DNA from: Phycisphaerales bacterium
GTDB taxonomy: Bacteria > Planctomycetota > Phycisphaerae > Phycisphaerales > UBA1924
Direction of reading: 5' to 3'
Assembly (NCBI GenBank): GCA_007693785.1
Contig: RECY01000021.1
Location: 155,724-219,723 of the forward strand
Length of the DNA stretch: 64,000 nt
Part shown: in pieces, positions 1 to 9,663 of the stretch
Layout of the letters: every line of letters begins with the position of its first letter
How positions within the stretch are numbered: the first letter of the stretch is position 1
Notes under the pieces: model-generated
The model's database searches: none
What the model saw: only the letters and a program-made list of their open reading frames with translations
Told to the model about the DNA's origin: nothing
Translations under genes and position numbers: made by a program

Positions 1-77
1 GTCTCGGACGCCGATGTGAGTCTGTGGGCGGCGCGGCGCGGAGCGTCGTGAACGCGAGGCACGGAGGTCTCTACGCG

Positions 78-3000
78 ATGCGCCTGAGCAAGCTGACCCT
101 GCACGGGTTCAAGTCGTTCGCCGACCGGACGGAGTTCACCTTCGACGACGCGGTCGTCGGCGTCGTGGGCCCGAACGGGTGCGGGAAGAGCAACATCGTC
201 GACGCCGTGAAGTGGGTGCTGGGCGAGCGGTCCAGCAAGAGCCTGCGCGGGAAGGAGATGATCGACGTCATCTTCGCCGGCAGCGCCGGGCGCAGCCCGA
301 GCGGGATGGCCTCGGTCACGCTCACCTTTGACAACCCCGTTGAAGACGACTCGGTCGAGATGGTCGAGCTCGACCTGGCGAGCGACGAGGACCCGAGCCT
401 CGCGTGCGGCGATGTTGCGCCCGAATCGATCGGGCAGGCCGCGGCCGAACTGAGCGAGGACGCGAGCGCGCCGCAGGGCGGGAACGCCGCGGTCGCCAAG
501 CGTCGCCGGCGCGGGCTGCCGATCGACGCCGACGAGGTGGAGGTCGAGCGTCGGCTCTACCGCGACGGGACGAGCCAGTATCTGATCAACGCGCGCCGCT
601 GCCGCCTGAAGGACATCCGCAACCTGTTCCTCGATACGGGCATCGGTGCGGACGCCTACTCGATCATCGAGCAGGGCAAGGTCGACGCGATGCTTCTGGC
701 GAGCCCGCTGGAGCGTCGCGCGATCTTCGAGGAGGCGGCCGGCATCGCCCGCTACCGCCAGCGCCGCGTCGAGGCCGCGCGCAAGCTGGAAAAGACCGAG
801 ACCAACCTCGTGCGCACGCGCGAGCAGCTCGAGTCGACGGACCGTCGCCTGCGCCTGGTCAAGGGTCAGGCCGCGAAGGCGCGCCGGTTCAAGGAACTCG
901 ACGAGGAGCTCGGCGCGTGGCGGCTCGCGCTGGCGTTCGATCAGTACGACGAGTTGCGCCAGCGGCTCGACGGGCTGACGAGCCAGCTCCGGGGCCTGGA
1001 GCAGGAGCGGCACGAAGCGGTCGAAGACGTGACGGGCCTGGAATCGACCAAGCAGGAGGCGGAGCTTCGGCGTCACGAGCTAGCGGGGGATCACCGTCGT
1101 GCGGACGAGCAGCGTCTGGCGTCGAAGCACGCGCGGGAGCAGGCCGAGCAGCGTCTGGAGATGTCCGGGCGTGCGATGGCCGAGAGCGACGAGCAGCGTG
1201 CGGGCGACGAGCGTCGGCTGCATGAGCTCGAATCGCGCGCGGGCGCCTTGCGGAGCGATGCGGAGGCGCAGCGGGAGTCGATCGCGGGGCTGGCCGAGTC
1301 GCTCGCCGAGCGGGAGCGTGCGCTCGAGGCGGCGGCCGAGGCGCGTGCGGCGGTGCTGGAGTCGCTCGCGGGGCTGGAGGCGCAGCGGAACGAGCACCGC
1401 TCGGCGGCGTCTCGCATCGACCGCGAGCGTGCGGAGCTGGTCGCGCGTTCGCTCGCCGACGGCCGCCGGGCCGAGCAGCTCGCCGAGCAGGCGGGCACGG
1501 TCGAATCCCGTGCCGCCGCCCGCACGCAGGAGCGCGACGCGGGCGAGCGCGAGCTAGCGTCGGCCCGTGAGCGCGTGGGGGAGCTGGAGCGCGCGATCGC
1601 CTCGAGCGAGGCGCAGCTTGCCGAGGCGCAGGCCTCGCTGGAGTCTCGCTCGCGCGACCGCTCGGAGCGTTCCGGTCGCGTGGCGGAGTTGGAGCAGTTG
1701 GTGGCGCGTCTGGACAGCCGTCGCGCGACGCTGGCGGAGATGGTCGAGAGCCGCGCCGGGCTGGGCGAGGCCGTGCGCACGGTGCTGGAAGCGCGCGACG
1801 CGGGTCGCGGGTTTGCGCACGTGCTCGCGCCGCTGGCGGAACTGATCGAAGCCGAGGGCGAGGGCGCGGGGGCGGTGGAGTCGGCGCTCGGCCCGGTGCT
1901 GCGCGGGCTGGTGGTGCGATCGCTGCGCGAGCTGCCGCCGACCGAAGAACTCGCGAGGCTCCCGGGTCGCGTGCGGTTTGTCCCGCTGGAGACGGGCGAC
2001 GACGCCTCGCGGTCGGCGGTCGACGCGGGCGAGGCGTCGCTCCCGGCCAACCGCGTGACGCCCGTGCGCTCGCTGGTGCGGGCGGCTCCGGGGGAGACGA
2101 GCGAACGCGTCGGCGTGCTCCTGGATCGCCTGTTGGCGCACACGTATCTGGTCGAGGACCTCGACGCGGCGCAGCTCCTCGGCGCGGGCCCGCTCGCCCG
2201 CGCGCGATTCGTCACACGCGACGGGAGCGTGCTCGAAGGCGACGGGCGCGTGGAGGCCGGGCCCCCCGGGGCCGACGACGGCGAAGCCGCGGGCGTGCTG
2301 CAGCGCCGGAGCGAGCTGGTGTCGCTCGAGCATGAGCTGGCGGCGTCGTCGAACACGCTGGACACGGAGCGTGCGGCGCTCGCCTCGGTCGACGCCGAGG
2401 CCGCGGCGCTCAGCGAGCGTCGGGGCGCCGTCCAGCGTCAGCTGGCCGAGGCGCAGCGTGCGATCGCGGGCGAGCACGCGAAGGCGGACCGCCTGGCGCG
2501 CGAGCTGGAGCGTGCGGCACGAGACCTGGCGCAGTTCGGCGAGGAAGCCGAGCGCGTGCGCACGAAGATCACGGAACTGGAGCGCGACCGCGCGGAGCTG
2601 GACGCGCGGGCCGAACGCCTTGTGGCGCTGCGGGACGAGCAGCAGGCGCTCGCCGACGAGCTGGCGGCCCGGGTCGATCGCGAGCGTCTGCGCGGGGAGG
2701 CGGCCGGGGAGCAGCAGACCGCGGCCCGCGTCGAGGCGGGGCGTCTGCACGAGCAGGTCGCGGGCGCGAAGCGGGAGCTGGCGAGGCTGGAAGCCGCGGG
2801 CGAGCAGTGCGAGCGCGAGTCGCGCGAGCTGCGCGCCAAGCTGGAGCGCACGGAAGGCCGACGCGCGGAGTTGGAAGGCGCTATCGCGCAGGCCGAGCGC
2901 ACGATCCAGGAAAGCTCGGCCCAGGAGCGCGAGCTGCGCGAGCAGGCCGACCGTCTCGCGGGCGAACTGGCGGAGGCCGAGGCGGCCGCGCAATCGCTCG

Positions 3001-4043
3001 GGCAGGCACTGGGCGAGGCTCGGCGTCTCGCGCAGCGGATCGAGCGGGACTGGTCGAGCGTCGAGACCTCGCGCCGCGAGCTGGAAGTGCGCCGCGAGAC
3101 GCTGGAAGAGCGCACCTTCGAGGAGATCCGCGTCGATCTCGGTCGCGACTACTTCGAGTACCGCGCGCTGATGCGGGACGGCGAGGTTGCGCCGATCGAT
3201 CGCGATGGCGGGCAGCGCGAGGCGGACGCGCTGCGCAAGGAGATCCGGGATCTCGGGAACGTCAACCTGGACTCGATCGAAGAAGAGCGGACACTCGCCG
3301 GGCGTAACGAGGAACTCGCCGCCCAGGTCGCCGACCTCGACGAGGCCCGTGCGCGGCTGCAGGAGCTGATCGAGCGCCTCGACAAGGTAAGCCGCGAGCG
3401 GTTCGGCGAGGTCTTCGAGACGATCCGCGAGGAGTTCGGCGGCCCGAACGGCATGTTCCGCAAGCTCTTCGGCGGCGGTCGTGCCGAGGTCCGCCTGATG
3501 CCGCTGGTCAAGGAGATCGACGGGCAGAAGGTCGTGACGGACGAGACGGACCTCTTGGAGAGCGGCATCGAGGTGATCGCCAAGCCCCCGGGCAAGGAGC
3601 CGCGATCAATCAGCCAGCTCTCGGGCGGCGAGAAGTCGATGACGGCCGTTGCGCTGCTCATGTCGATCTTCAAGAGCAAGCCGAGCTGCTTCTGCGTGCT
3701 CGACGAGGTGGACGCCGCGCTCGACGAGGCGAACACCGAGCGGTTCGGCAGCGTCGTCCGCGCGTTCACGAGCTTCAGCCACTTCATCGTCATCACGCAC
3801 CACAAGCGCACGATGCAGCAGTGCGACCGCCTCTACGGCGTCACGATGCAGGAACGCGGCGTGTCGAAGCGCGTCAGCGTCCGGTTCGATCAGGTCGGGG
3901 CCGACGGGCAGATCCAGAACCAGAGCAACGCGAAAGCCGCGGAAAAACCAGAGCCCGAAGCCGCGGAGCCCTCCAAGCCAAGCGGCAAGCTGCGGGCAGC
4001 GCTCGCGGGGATGCGCGAGAGCGAAGCGGTCGAGGTCGGCTGA
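78..4043 (+). CDS. smc: Chromosome segregation ATPase SMC
   Basis: This is the SMC subunit of condensin, which organises and segregates the chromosome as a dimer with ScpA/ScpB. The 1321-residue product has a P-loop GPNGCGKS at residues 31-38, long coiled coils rich in Glu/Arg/Ala around a central hinge, and a C-terminal head with the LSGGEKS signature near residue 1179 and the Walker [10 protein letters not shown] near 1204. The start at 78 is chosen over an in-frame ATG at 24 because GGAGGT lies at 63-68 and the protein then begins with the canonical [14 protein letters not shown]. It is longer than the usual ~1180 residues. An acidic insertion of roughly 70 residues (about 85-155) splits the N-terminal head between the TLTFDNP and VERRLYRDG blocks, and there is a Pro/Glu-rich C-terminal tail. 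Confidence 0.97.
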   Translation: MRLSKLTLHGFKSFADRTEFTFDDAVVGVVGPNGCGKSNIVDAVKWVLGERSSKSLRGKEMIDVIFAGSAGRSPSGMASVTLTFDNPVEDDSVEMVELDLASDEDPSLACGDVAPESIGQAAAELSEDASAPQGGNAAVAKRRRRGLPIDADEVEVERRLYRDGTSQYLINARRCRLKDIRNLFLDTGIGADAYSIIEQGKVDAMLLASPLERRAIFEEAAGIARYRQRRVEAARKLEKTETNLVRTREQLESTDRRLRLVKGQAAKARRFKELDEELGAWRLALAFDQYDELRQRLDGLTSQLRGLEQERHEAVEDVTGLESTKQEAELRRHELAGDHRRADEQRLASKHAREQAEQRLEMSGRAMAESDEQRAGDERRLHELESRAGALRSDAEAQRESIAGLAESLAERERALEAAAEARAAVLESLAGLEAQRNEHRSAASRIDRERAELVARSLADGRRAEQLAEQAGTVESRAAARTQERDAGERELASARERVGELERAIASSEAQLAEAQASLESRSRDRSERSGRVAELEQLVARLDSRRATLAEMVESRAGLGEAVRTVLEARDAGRGFAHVLAPLAELIEAEGEGAGAVESALGPVLRGLVVRSLRELPPTEELARLPGRVRFVPLETGDDASRSAVDAGEASLPANRVTPVRSLVRAAPGETSERVGVLLDRLLAHTYLVEDLDAAQLLGAGPLARARFVTRDGSVLEGDGRVEAGPPGADDGEAAGVLQRRSELVSLEHELAASSNTLDTERAALASVDAEAAALSERRGAVQRQLAEAQRAIAGEHAKADRLARELERAARDLAQFGEEAERVRTKITELERDRAELDARAERLVALRDEQQALADELAARVDRERLRGEAAGEQQTAARVEAGRLHEQVAGAKRELARLEAAGEQCERESRELRAKLERTEGRRAELEGAIAQAERTIQESSAQERELREQADRLAGELAEAEAAAQSLGQALGEARRLAQRIERDWSSVETSRRELEVRRETLEERTFEEIRVDLGRDYFEYRALMRDGEVAPIDRDGGQREADALRKEIRDLGNVNLDSIEEERTLAGRNEELAAQVADLDEARARLQELIERLDKVSRERFGEVFETIREEFGGPNGMFRKLFGGGRAEVRLMPLVKEIDGQKVVTDETDLLESGIEVIAKPPGKEPRSISQLSGGEKSMTAVALLMSIFKSKPSCFCVLDEVDAALDEANTERFGSVVRAFTSFSHFIVITHHKRTMQQCDRLYGVTMQERGVSKRVSVRFDQVGADGQIQNQSNAKAAEKPEPEAAEPSKPSGKLRAALAGMRESEAVEVG

Positions 4044-4054
4044 CCGGATCTGCA

Positions 4055-4092
4055 TGTGCCACTGACCTTGTCCGCAAGGTTCAGTGCTCCGT
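4055..4092 (+). repeat. Family A palindrome, copy A1
   Basis: This imperfect palindrome has the stem TGACCTTG/CAAGGTTCA around TCCG and is flanked by GTGCCAC and TGCTCC. It is the reverse complement of A2 at 4324-4361. It starts 12 bases after the smc stop. A CT-dinucleotide run follows at 4094-4112. Confidence 0.85.
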
Positions 4093-4093
4093 G

Positions 4094-4112
4094 CTCTCTC
4101 TCTCTCTCTCTG
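4094..4112. repeat. CT dinucleotide microsatellite
   Basis: A run of about nine CT units lies directly after repeat A1, inside the smc-pyrD convergent gap. Its length may vary between strains. Confidence 0.8.
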
Positions 4113-4155
4113 TCGTCTCGCCCGTGACTCCCATGCTCCTCTCCGGCACCCAAGC

Positions 4156-4302
4156 CGGTGCCATGGAGACGCGGAGTCGCCCGCTTCGGGCGGCGTAGCT
4201 TCTCCATGCGGAAAGACGGACAGCATCGCTCTGGCAAGAGCATTGAAGGCGCAGAGCCCGGAAAAGCTCCGCCGCAGCGGCTGCGCGTTTCCGGGGCACC
4301 GA
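4156..4302 (+). repeat. Family B two-hairpin element, copy B1
   Basis: The first hairpin (4156-4208) has outer arms ATGGAGA/TCTCCAT. The second (4259-4302) has GGAAAAGCTCCGCC facing GCGTTTCCGGGGCACC. The two hairpins are near inverted copies of each other. B1 lies between the inverted palindromes A1 and A2, so the 335-base gap between the convergent genes smc and pyrD is almost entirely A1, a CT run, B1 and A2. It has no T-tract of a classical terminator. Confidence 0.85.
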
Positions 4303-4323
4303 GGGGTGGAGCGTGGGAAGATC

Positions 4324-4361
4324 GGGAGCACTGACCTTGCGGACAAGGTCAGTGGCACAGC
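4324..4361 (-). repeat. Family A palindrome, copy A2
   Basis: This is the inverted counterpart of A1: GGAGCAC, then stem TGACCTTG/CAAGGTCA, then GTGGCACA. It ends about 18 bases before the pyrD stop codon. Confidence 0.85.
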
Positions 4362-4378
4362 GTGACGGAAGCACACGG

Positions 4379-5371
4379 TCACGCGAGTTCGGCTGCCCCG
4401 ATCAGTTCCTGGATCGAGCCCGCGCCCTGCGCCCGCACCCACTTGTTCAGCCCGCGTGTGATCTTCGTCGGCGTGCGCGGGTCGGCGAACAGGGCCGTCC
4501 CGATGCCGACCGCGCTCGCCCCCGCAAGGATGAACTCCGCCGCGTCTTCCCAGCTCAGCACGCCGCCGATTGCGACGATCGGCGTCTCTGTCGGCTGCCC
4601 CACGCCCCGATACACGTCGTGCACGAGCTTGACGATCGCGGGGTGGATCCCCGGGCCGCTGAGCCCGCCGGTGCGGTTGGCGAGGCGCGGGCGGCGTGTG
4701 CGCACGTCGATCGACATCGCGGGGATCGTGTTCGACACGCACAGCGCGTCCGCCCCCGGACGCCCGTTCGGCCCGCTCGTCTCGCTCGCCCCCGGCGGCT
4801 CCACGCAGATCCGCGCCAGCGCCGCGATCGAGGGCGAACCGATCACCACCGGGCTCAGCTTGACAAACAAACGCGTCTGGCTGCACACGGGGCGCAGTGC
4901 GCGGACGAGTTCGCCGAGTGCTTTCGGATCGACGCCGAAATCCGTCCCGCCGTGAACGTTGGGGCAGGAGACGTTGAGCTCGATCGCCCCGAGCGCGGGC
5001 AGCTCGTCCAGTCGTGCCGCGACGCGCACGTAGTCGTCGATCGAAAACCCCGCGACGCTCGCGATGATCGGCACGGGCAGGCGAGCGATCCGCGGCGCGA
5101 CATGCGCACAGAAGGCGTCGATCCCCGGGTTCGAGAGCCCGATCGCGTTGAGCATCCCGCCGCGGGTGGGCAGGATGCGCCAGGTCGGGTTCCCCTCGCG
5201 GGCGGCGGCCGTCAGGCTCTTGGTGGTGATCGCGCCGAGGGTGTCCAGCGGGAGGACGTCGCCGACCTCGTCGAGCACCCCGGCCGTCCCGGCCGCGAGC
5301 ACGACCGGGCTCCGCAGCGTCAGCCCGGCGAGATCGGTCGCGAGCGCAGGATCGGGCACAGCAGATGGCAC
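4379..5371 (-). CDS. pyrD: Dihydroorotate dehydrogenase, class 1B-like
   Basis: This FMN enzyme oxidises dihydroorotate to orotate in de novo pyrimidine synthesis. The sequence has the N-terminal block SPVVLAAGTAG, the substrate-loop ELNVSCPNVHGG with the Cys typical of class 1B catalytic bases, a Lys-containing strand LFVKLSPV, SNT in the nucleotide region, and the C-terminal FMN-phosphate motifs IVAIGGV and GIGTAL. Class 1B enzymes usually pair with an electron-transfer subunit PyrK; none is adjacent. No ATG lies near the true N-terminus. GTG at 5371 or GTG at 5359 are the sensible starts, and I chose 5371. The gene converges on smc, with repeats between them. Confidence 0.9.
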   Translation of the reverse strand: MPSAVPDPALATDLAGLTLRSPVVLAAGTAGVLDEVGDVLPLDTLGAITTKSLTAAAREGNPTWRILPTRGGMLNAIGLSNPGIDAFCAHVAPRIARLPVPIIASVAGFSIDDYVRVAARLDELPALGAIELNVSCPNVHGGTDFGVDPKALGELVRALRPVCSQTRLFVKLSPVVIGSPSIAALARICVEPPGASETSGPNGRPGADALCVSNTIPAMSIDVRTRRPRLANRTGGLSGPGIHPAIVKLVHDVYRGVGQPTETPIVAIGGVLSWEDAAEFILAGASAVGIGTALFADPRTPTKITRGLNKWVRAQGAGSIQELIGAAELA

Positions 5372-5393
5372 GCCGAATGGTACGCGACATGTA

Positions 5394-5428
5394 CCTCGGA
5401 CCCTTGCGGACAAGGTCCGTGATACAGA
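5394..5428 (-). repeat. Family A palindrome, degenerate copy A3
   Basis: The core is CGGACCCTTG, CGGA, CAAGGTCCG. Relative to A2 the base of the stem has changed on both sides (CGGACC with GGTCCG instead of TGACC with GGTCA), so pairing is kept. It sits between the divergent genes pyrD and the TPR-YggX gene. Confidence 0.65.
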
Positions 5429-5486
5429 AGCCCGCGCTACTGTTCCACCCGGGCCCCTCGCATCGCCCGGGAAGGAGTGCGCCGGC

Positions 5487-6113
5487 ATGGACATCGAGCA
5501 ACGGATCGCGCAGTTCACGAAGATGGCGACCGACGATCCCGAGAACGACATGGCGCACTATTCGCTGGGCGGCGCGCTCGCCGAGGCGGGGCGTCACGCC
5601 GAGGCCGCCGAGAGCTACCTCCGCGCCACACAGCTCAACCCGAGCTTCAGCAAGGCGTACCAGCTCGCGGGTCGCTCGCTGATCGAGGGCGGCGACAAGC
5701 CGCGTGCGGCGGAGGTCCTGCGCGAGGGCTACGCCGTCGCGGCCGAACGCGGCGACCTGATGCCCAAGAAGGCGATCGGCGAGCTGCTCGAGTCGATCGG
5801 CGAGCCCCTCCCGGCCGTGCAGGAAAAGGCCGCCGCCCCGATCCCCGAGGGCGCGTTCATCTGCCAGGTGACCAGCAAGCCCGGCACCGAGATGGACCGC
5901 CCGCCGTTCAAGGGCCCGGTCGGGAAGTGGATCGTGGCAAACGTGAGCCGCGAGACGTGGAACGAGTGGATCGGGCAGGGCACCAAGGTCATCAACGAGC
6001 TGCGCCTCGACCTCTCCCGCGACGAGGACGCCGAGACCTACGACCGGCACATGCGCGAGTTCCTCGGCATCGACGACGCCCTGCTCGCCAAGCTCCGCGG
6101 CGGGACGGGCTGA
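5487..6113 (+). CDS. TPR domain fused to Fe(2+)-trafficking (YggX-like) protein
   Basis: The 208-residue protein begins with a TPR-like helical region (about residues 1-90, with the repeat signature AHYSLGGALAEAG and AYQLAGRSLIEGG). It ends with an Iron_traffic/YggX domain (about 118-205). The YggX hallmarks are FICQV with the conserved Cys, PPFKGPVGKWI, VSRETWNEWI and a terminal HMREFLGI. YggX proteins in enterobacteria protect Fe-S clusters from oxidative damage and may deliver iron. Stand-alone YggX is about 90 residues, so the TPR front half is an addition that may bind a partner. The ATG at 5487 is preceded by GAAGGAG at 5471-5477. It probably acts in the cytoplasm, since no signal peptide is seen. 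Confidence 0.85.
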   Translation: MDIEQRIAQFTKMATDDPENDMAHYSLGGALAEAGRHAEAAESYLRATQLNPSFSKAYQLAGRSLIEGGDKPRAAEVLREGYAVAAERGDLMPKKAIGELLESIGEPLPAVQEKAAAPIPEGAFICQVTSKPGTEMDRPPFKGPVGKWIVANVSRETWNEWIGQGTKVINELRLDLSRDEDAETYDRHMREFLGIDDALLAKLRGGTG

Positions 6114-6340
6114 GTGAGTTCCTGAGCGAGATCCGGCGTCCCGCGCCGGCGCCCGGTCCGGGGCGTGTTTATGCAGTCCGCCTACCTGGCTTGCATGAGA
6201 GCCTCGGACTCTGTACCCTGTGCACAAAGGATGGATCACACACAGGGGTTGATGGGAGGTCCGATGCAACGTTTTCTGAGCCGCACAGCCGCACAGCCGG
6301 TAAACAGCTTCGAACGAGAGGTCATGGGTGCTGGGCGGTC

Positions 6341-7084
6341 GTGAGTGCGGTGTCGGCGTGTTTTCTTTTGGGTGTCGTGTCGATTTTTGGGACCACGGTA
6401 TCGGGAGATCCTTCAGGCGTTCCCTATAGCCCGCCCCCGGTTGATCCGGGGAACCCGTGTCCCCCTCCGGACAGCGCCGGAGGGTGGGAACTGATCGAGA
6501 CCGTGGCGTTTGTCCGTGTTTGGCCAGCTGCGCAAGCCACCGAGCCTGTATGCACACGGGAACTCTGGGCCACGTTGTTGATCGAGGCGGGTTTGTGCGA
6601 TCTGGTCTGGTGCGACGATATCCCCGTGTTCACGGCCTTTGGTGTGCAACGGGCCCCGTATCGGATCACATGGTCAACCGATGCCGGTATGCCCCCGCTC
6701 GCTTGGCAGGCACTCGTTGCTGCTATGTTTAATAGGCATCTGCAGGCGGAAACGATCTCACCGCCGTTGCCCATACTCGCTCCGTCTGGCGAGCACACCT
6801 ATTTTTTATTGCCAAGTTTGCTGTACCAACAGCGGCAGTGCCATGTGCGAGATATTAAAACATTCGCCAGGAATTGCTGCGTTGATGGGGAGGTGACATA
6901 CACAGAATTTCGATCCAGATGGCAGCGCGATGGCCAATGGACCTACACGTACTGCCTTGAATCAACCGGTTACGGTATCTGCAACGTGATTAGCGATGAC
7001 CCCCCGGCCGAGCTCGAAGACACGCCTTGCTGCATCGGAATAAACGGCGAGATCCCGTGCTGTGGGTGCAAGGTGGAGAGCTGA
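6341..7084 (+). CDS. Cysteine-rich putative exported protein, unknown function
   Basis: I do not recognise this 247-residue product. From the GTG at 6341 it starts with a hydrophobic segment (VSAVSACFLLGVVSIFG) that looks like a signal peptide, then a Pro-rich stretch with PPPVDPGNPCPPP. A globular part follows with many cysteines (GLCDLVWC, RNCCVDG, YCLES, DTPCCIG), ending in a cluster near PCCGCKVES. The Cys content suggests disulfides or metal binding outside the cytoplasm. The start is uncertain: GAGAGG lies at 6315-6320, but upstream in-frame codons are not starts. An ATG at 6324 is out of frame. It ends 6 bases before the next gene, suggesting co-transcription. Its base composition is visibly less GC-rich than its neighbours. 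Confidence 0.6.
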   Translation: MSAVSACFLLGVVSIFGTTVSGDPSGVPYSPPPVDPGNPCPPPDSAGGWELIETVAFVRVWPAAQATEPVCTRELWATLLIEAGLCDLVWCDDIPVFTAFGVQRAPYRITWSTDAGMPPLAWQALVAAMFNRHLQAETISPPLPILAPSGEHTYFLLPSLLYQQRQCHVRDIKTFARNCCVDGEVTYTEFRSRWQRDGQWTYTYCLESTGYGICNVISDDPPAELEDTPCCIGINGEIPCCGCKVES

Positions 7085-7090
7085 GCCATA

Positions 7091-8299
7091 ATGAACAATT
7101 TACGATCCTTCGCAATCGGGGCGATGCTCTTGCTCGGGCTGGGCGCAGCGGCTTTGCTACTGCTGTCGCTGCTGCGTGGCGTCGGCGTGTCTCCGCTCGA
7201 CGACGCGGACACGCGCTTACCGGTGGTGGATACAATGTTCCCTGATGTCGACGCGACGGCACGGCCTACGCCCGAGCCGATGCTCGCCGGCGTGCCCGCC
7301 GCGGTGTTTCTCGATCATTCCCGCTATCCCGAAGCGTCGGATGCGGCCATCGCGTACGCGATGCGCTCCACACCGACGGAAACGGTCGAATTCCTGCGCT
7401 TGCTCCGTGCGGCCGGCGTGCCGGCGCGGAGCATGTACATGCTGAGCGAGGAACTGGTCGCGGTGATCCAGCGCGATATGTTGCCGACCGAAGGGGGTGA
7501 AGAGGCGCAGCGGGCGTTTTGGGCCGCGGTCGCCGAGGCGCACGCCATAGCACTCGACACGTTGCTTGAAAACCCGGTGTTGCTCGCCGAGGCTGGTCGG
7601 AATAATGAGCCAGGTCGGCTATTGGGACTGACGGCATTATATTTTGACATGGCCGGCGAATCGGATCGTGCGGCTGAGATCCATGAACTGACACTGACGC
7701 GGTTTGCCGAGGATGTGCCGTTCAGCACGCTGCGGAATGCGGGGAGTTCGCTGGCGTACCGGGCGGTCCGCGAGGGCACGCCGAGCGAGGCGGCGCGGAT
7801 TTTTGACGAGCTCATTGCGCGCCATGATCAGCCGGACGGGACGAACACGGCCCCGCTTCGCCTGCGTCTCACAGCGATTACCGTCCCGCTGAACGCCGGG
7901 CACGGGACACTCCAGGGCGCGACGAACGCTCTACACATGCTTTACGAGAAAGTCGCGGACCGTCAGGACGCCGACAGCCTGCTCGCGGGTCGCCAACTCG
8001 CGGAGTATCTGCAAAAGGACGGCGACGATGCTGGGGCGCTCGGGGTCCGCCTCGAACTGCTCGAACTGCACCGTGCGCACGACGGGCAGCTCAGCAGCGT
8101 GCCGCGTCCGCCCGGCTCGGAGATCAACGAGTACCGCAACGACCTGCGGTTCGCGATGTCCAACGCGGTGCAGCTCCGGGATTATCACATGGCTCATGCG
8201 CTGGCGAGCGAGTACGCCCGCCTGTTCGATACACCGGAAAATCCGCAAGGTGCACGATTGGCGGAGGTTTACGCCCAGAGAATGGAAGCGGGCGAGTGA
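7091..8299 (+). CDS. Membrane-anchored helical-repeat protein, unknown function
   Basis: The 402-residue protein has one N-terminal membrane segment (about residues 7-29, FAIGAMLLLGLGAAALLLLSLL). An extracytoplasmic Pro/Asp-rich linker follows, then a mostly alpha-helical body with TPR-like helix pairs (for example AAEIHELTLTRFAED and ALASEYARLFDTPENPQ). No catalytic motif is evident. It starts 6 bases after the Cys-rich exported protein stop, so the two are likely one transcription unit and may work together at the envelope. A general tetratricopeptide-like scaffold is the most that can be said. Confidence 0.65.
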   Translation: MNNLRSFAIGAMLLLGLGAAALLLLSLLRGVGVSPLDDADTRLPVVDTMFPDVDATARPTPEPMLAGVPAAVFLDHSRYPEASDAAIAYAMRSTPTETVEFLRLLRAAGVPARSMYMLSEELVAVIQRDMLPTEGGEEAQRAFWAAVAEAHAIALDTLLENPVLLAEAGRNNEPGRLLGLTALYFDMAGESDRAAEIHELTLTRFAEDVPFSTLRNAGSSLAYRAVREGTPSEAARIFDELIARHDQPDGTNTAPLRLRLTAITVPLNAGHGTLQGATNALHMLYEKVADRQDADSLLAGRQLAEYLQKDGDDAGALGVRLELLELHRAHDGQLSSVPRPPGSEINEYRNDLRFAMSNAVQLRDYHMAHALASEYARLFDTPENPQGARLAEVYAQRMEAGE

Positions 8300-8382
8300 T
8301 CCGATCGGCATAGGTTCCGCACTGTGAATCACGAAGACTCCCACGGGTGCGGTGTCGAACCGTCCCGCGGAGGGCGTTCGCT

Positions 8383-9399
8383 TTACCCGATCATCTTTCG
8401 CTGGCGCAGACTGCCAAGCAGCAGGCGTTCGATCGGGGTGTCGGTGGTGTGGAGCAGGTGGGTGATGCCGCGGGCGGCGCAGTCGTGGGCGAGGGTGTCG
8501 ATCTGTTCGCGGATGCGTCGCCGGTAGGCGCGGACAGCGGCCGGGCTCAGGGTCACCTCCGCCCGCTTGCCCGTCTCGGCGTCGATGAGGGCGAGGTCGC
8601 CCAGCAGCCCGCGCTCGGCGTCGAGGGCCGGGTCGAGCTCGCTGGGCGTGAGGATCTGGACCCAGGCGGCGTCCACGCCGGGGGCCGCCCCGATCGCGTT
8701 GAGCCCGCGCTGGAAGCCCGACGACGCCATGAAGTCGCTCAGGACCACGACGACCCCGCGCGCCTCCCGTGCCGCGGCCCGGACGGCGGCGTTGATCCCG
8801 CTCGGGTCGTCCGCCTCGGTCGGCAAGCTGACCCGGGCCGCCGAGACCGGCTCCCCGCTCAGGCTCTCCAGCAGGAAGGCGCCGACCCGCTGGATGTTGC
8901 GCCGCCCGCGGAGGGGGGCGAGTCGCCAGTAGGCCGGGGGCTCGCCCGTCCGCGCCGGCCCGAACAGCGAGACCCGTACCCGGTTCTGGTTCACCAGCCC
9001 GATGTACGCCAGCGCCATCGCGAGCCGGTGGGCGACGAGCAGCTTGGTTTCTCCCGCTTTGCCCTCGCCGTCCGCCCCGGCGGCGTCCATGCTCGGGCTC
9101 CGGTCCACGATCAGGTGCAGCGCGAGGTCCTCGTCCTCGCGGAAGAGCTTGATGAAGAACCGGTCCAGGCGCGCGAAGACGTTCCAGTCGACGTGGCGCA
9201 GGTCGTCGCCGGGCACATACTCGCGGTAGTCGTCGAACTCGACCGACTGCCCGCGCTTCTTGCTGCGCCGCTCGCCGGGCATCTTGCCGGAAAGGATCTT
9301 GCGGCTCAGGACGTCGACGCGGTTCAGCGAGGCGGCCAGCTCCGCCCCCAGCAGGGCGTCGAGCGTGGGCGGGGATGGACGCGTCGAACGGAGCAGCAC
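8383..9399 (-). CDS. DUF58 domain protein
   Basis: This is a 338-residue DUF58 protein. Such proteins commonly accompany MoxR AAA+ ATPases and VWA proteins in putative chaperone or metal-insertion systems. The family hallmarks are visible: a KKRGQSVEFDDYREYVPGDD-type block, then DLRHVDWNVFARLDR, KLFREDED, and LHLIVDRSPSMD as the degenerate VWA/MIDAS-like segment. No MoxR gene is adjacent here. The start is probably the GTG at 9399; upstream sequence in the same frame only mirrors the neighbouring divergent gene. It is transcribed away from the sugar transferase. Confidence 0.88.
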   Translation of the reverse strand: MLLRSTRPSPPTLDALLGAELAASLNRVDVLSRKILSGKMPGERRSKKRGQSVEFDDYREYVPGDDLRHVDWNVFARLDRFFIKLFREDEDLALHLIVDRSPSMDAAGADGEGKAGETKLLVAHRLAMALAYIGLVNQNRVRVSLFGPARTGEPPAYWRLAPLRGRRNIQRVGAFLLESLSGEPVSAARVSLPTEADDPSGINAAVRAAAREARGVVVVLSDFMASSGFQRGLNAIGAAPGVDAAWVQILTPSELDPALDAERGLLGDLALIDAETGKRAEVTLSPAAVRAYRRRIREQIDTLAHDCAARGITHLLHTTDTPIERLLLGSLRQRKMIG

Positions 9400-9663
9400 G
9401 GGAACAGGGTAGCCTCGGGCGTGGTTGATCCGGAATCGCGAGCCCGGGCGGTGGGCCGAGCCCGGGGGAGCGGTTAGACTCTGCGCCGGCACGCCGATTG
9501 CGGGAAAGCCCCGGGCCGGGGCACGGATCACCCGCAAACGCCACGGGGCAGGGGAAGCCCGCTCCGCAGGCGGCGTCCGAGGCGGCAGGTCGTGCGCGAC
9601 GCCCGCTCGCTGGGAGGCGAAACGCGGGGAAGCCGGCGGCTGCGAGGCTCGGGAGAAGCGGAT

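Noticed and set aside
3606..6557. Long minus-strand open frame (983 codons) spanning the smc end, pyrD and the TPR-YggX gene
   Set aside because: It is antisense to well-supported genes over most of its length and has no family match; the open frame is a by-product of high GC content.
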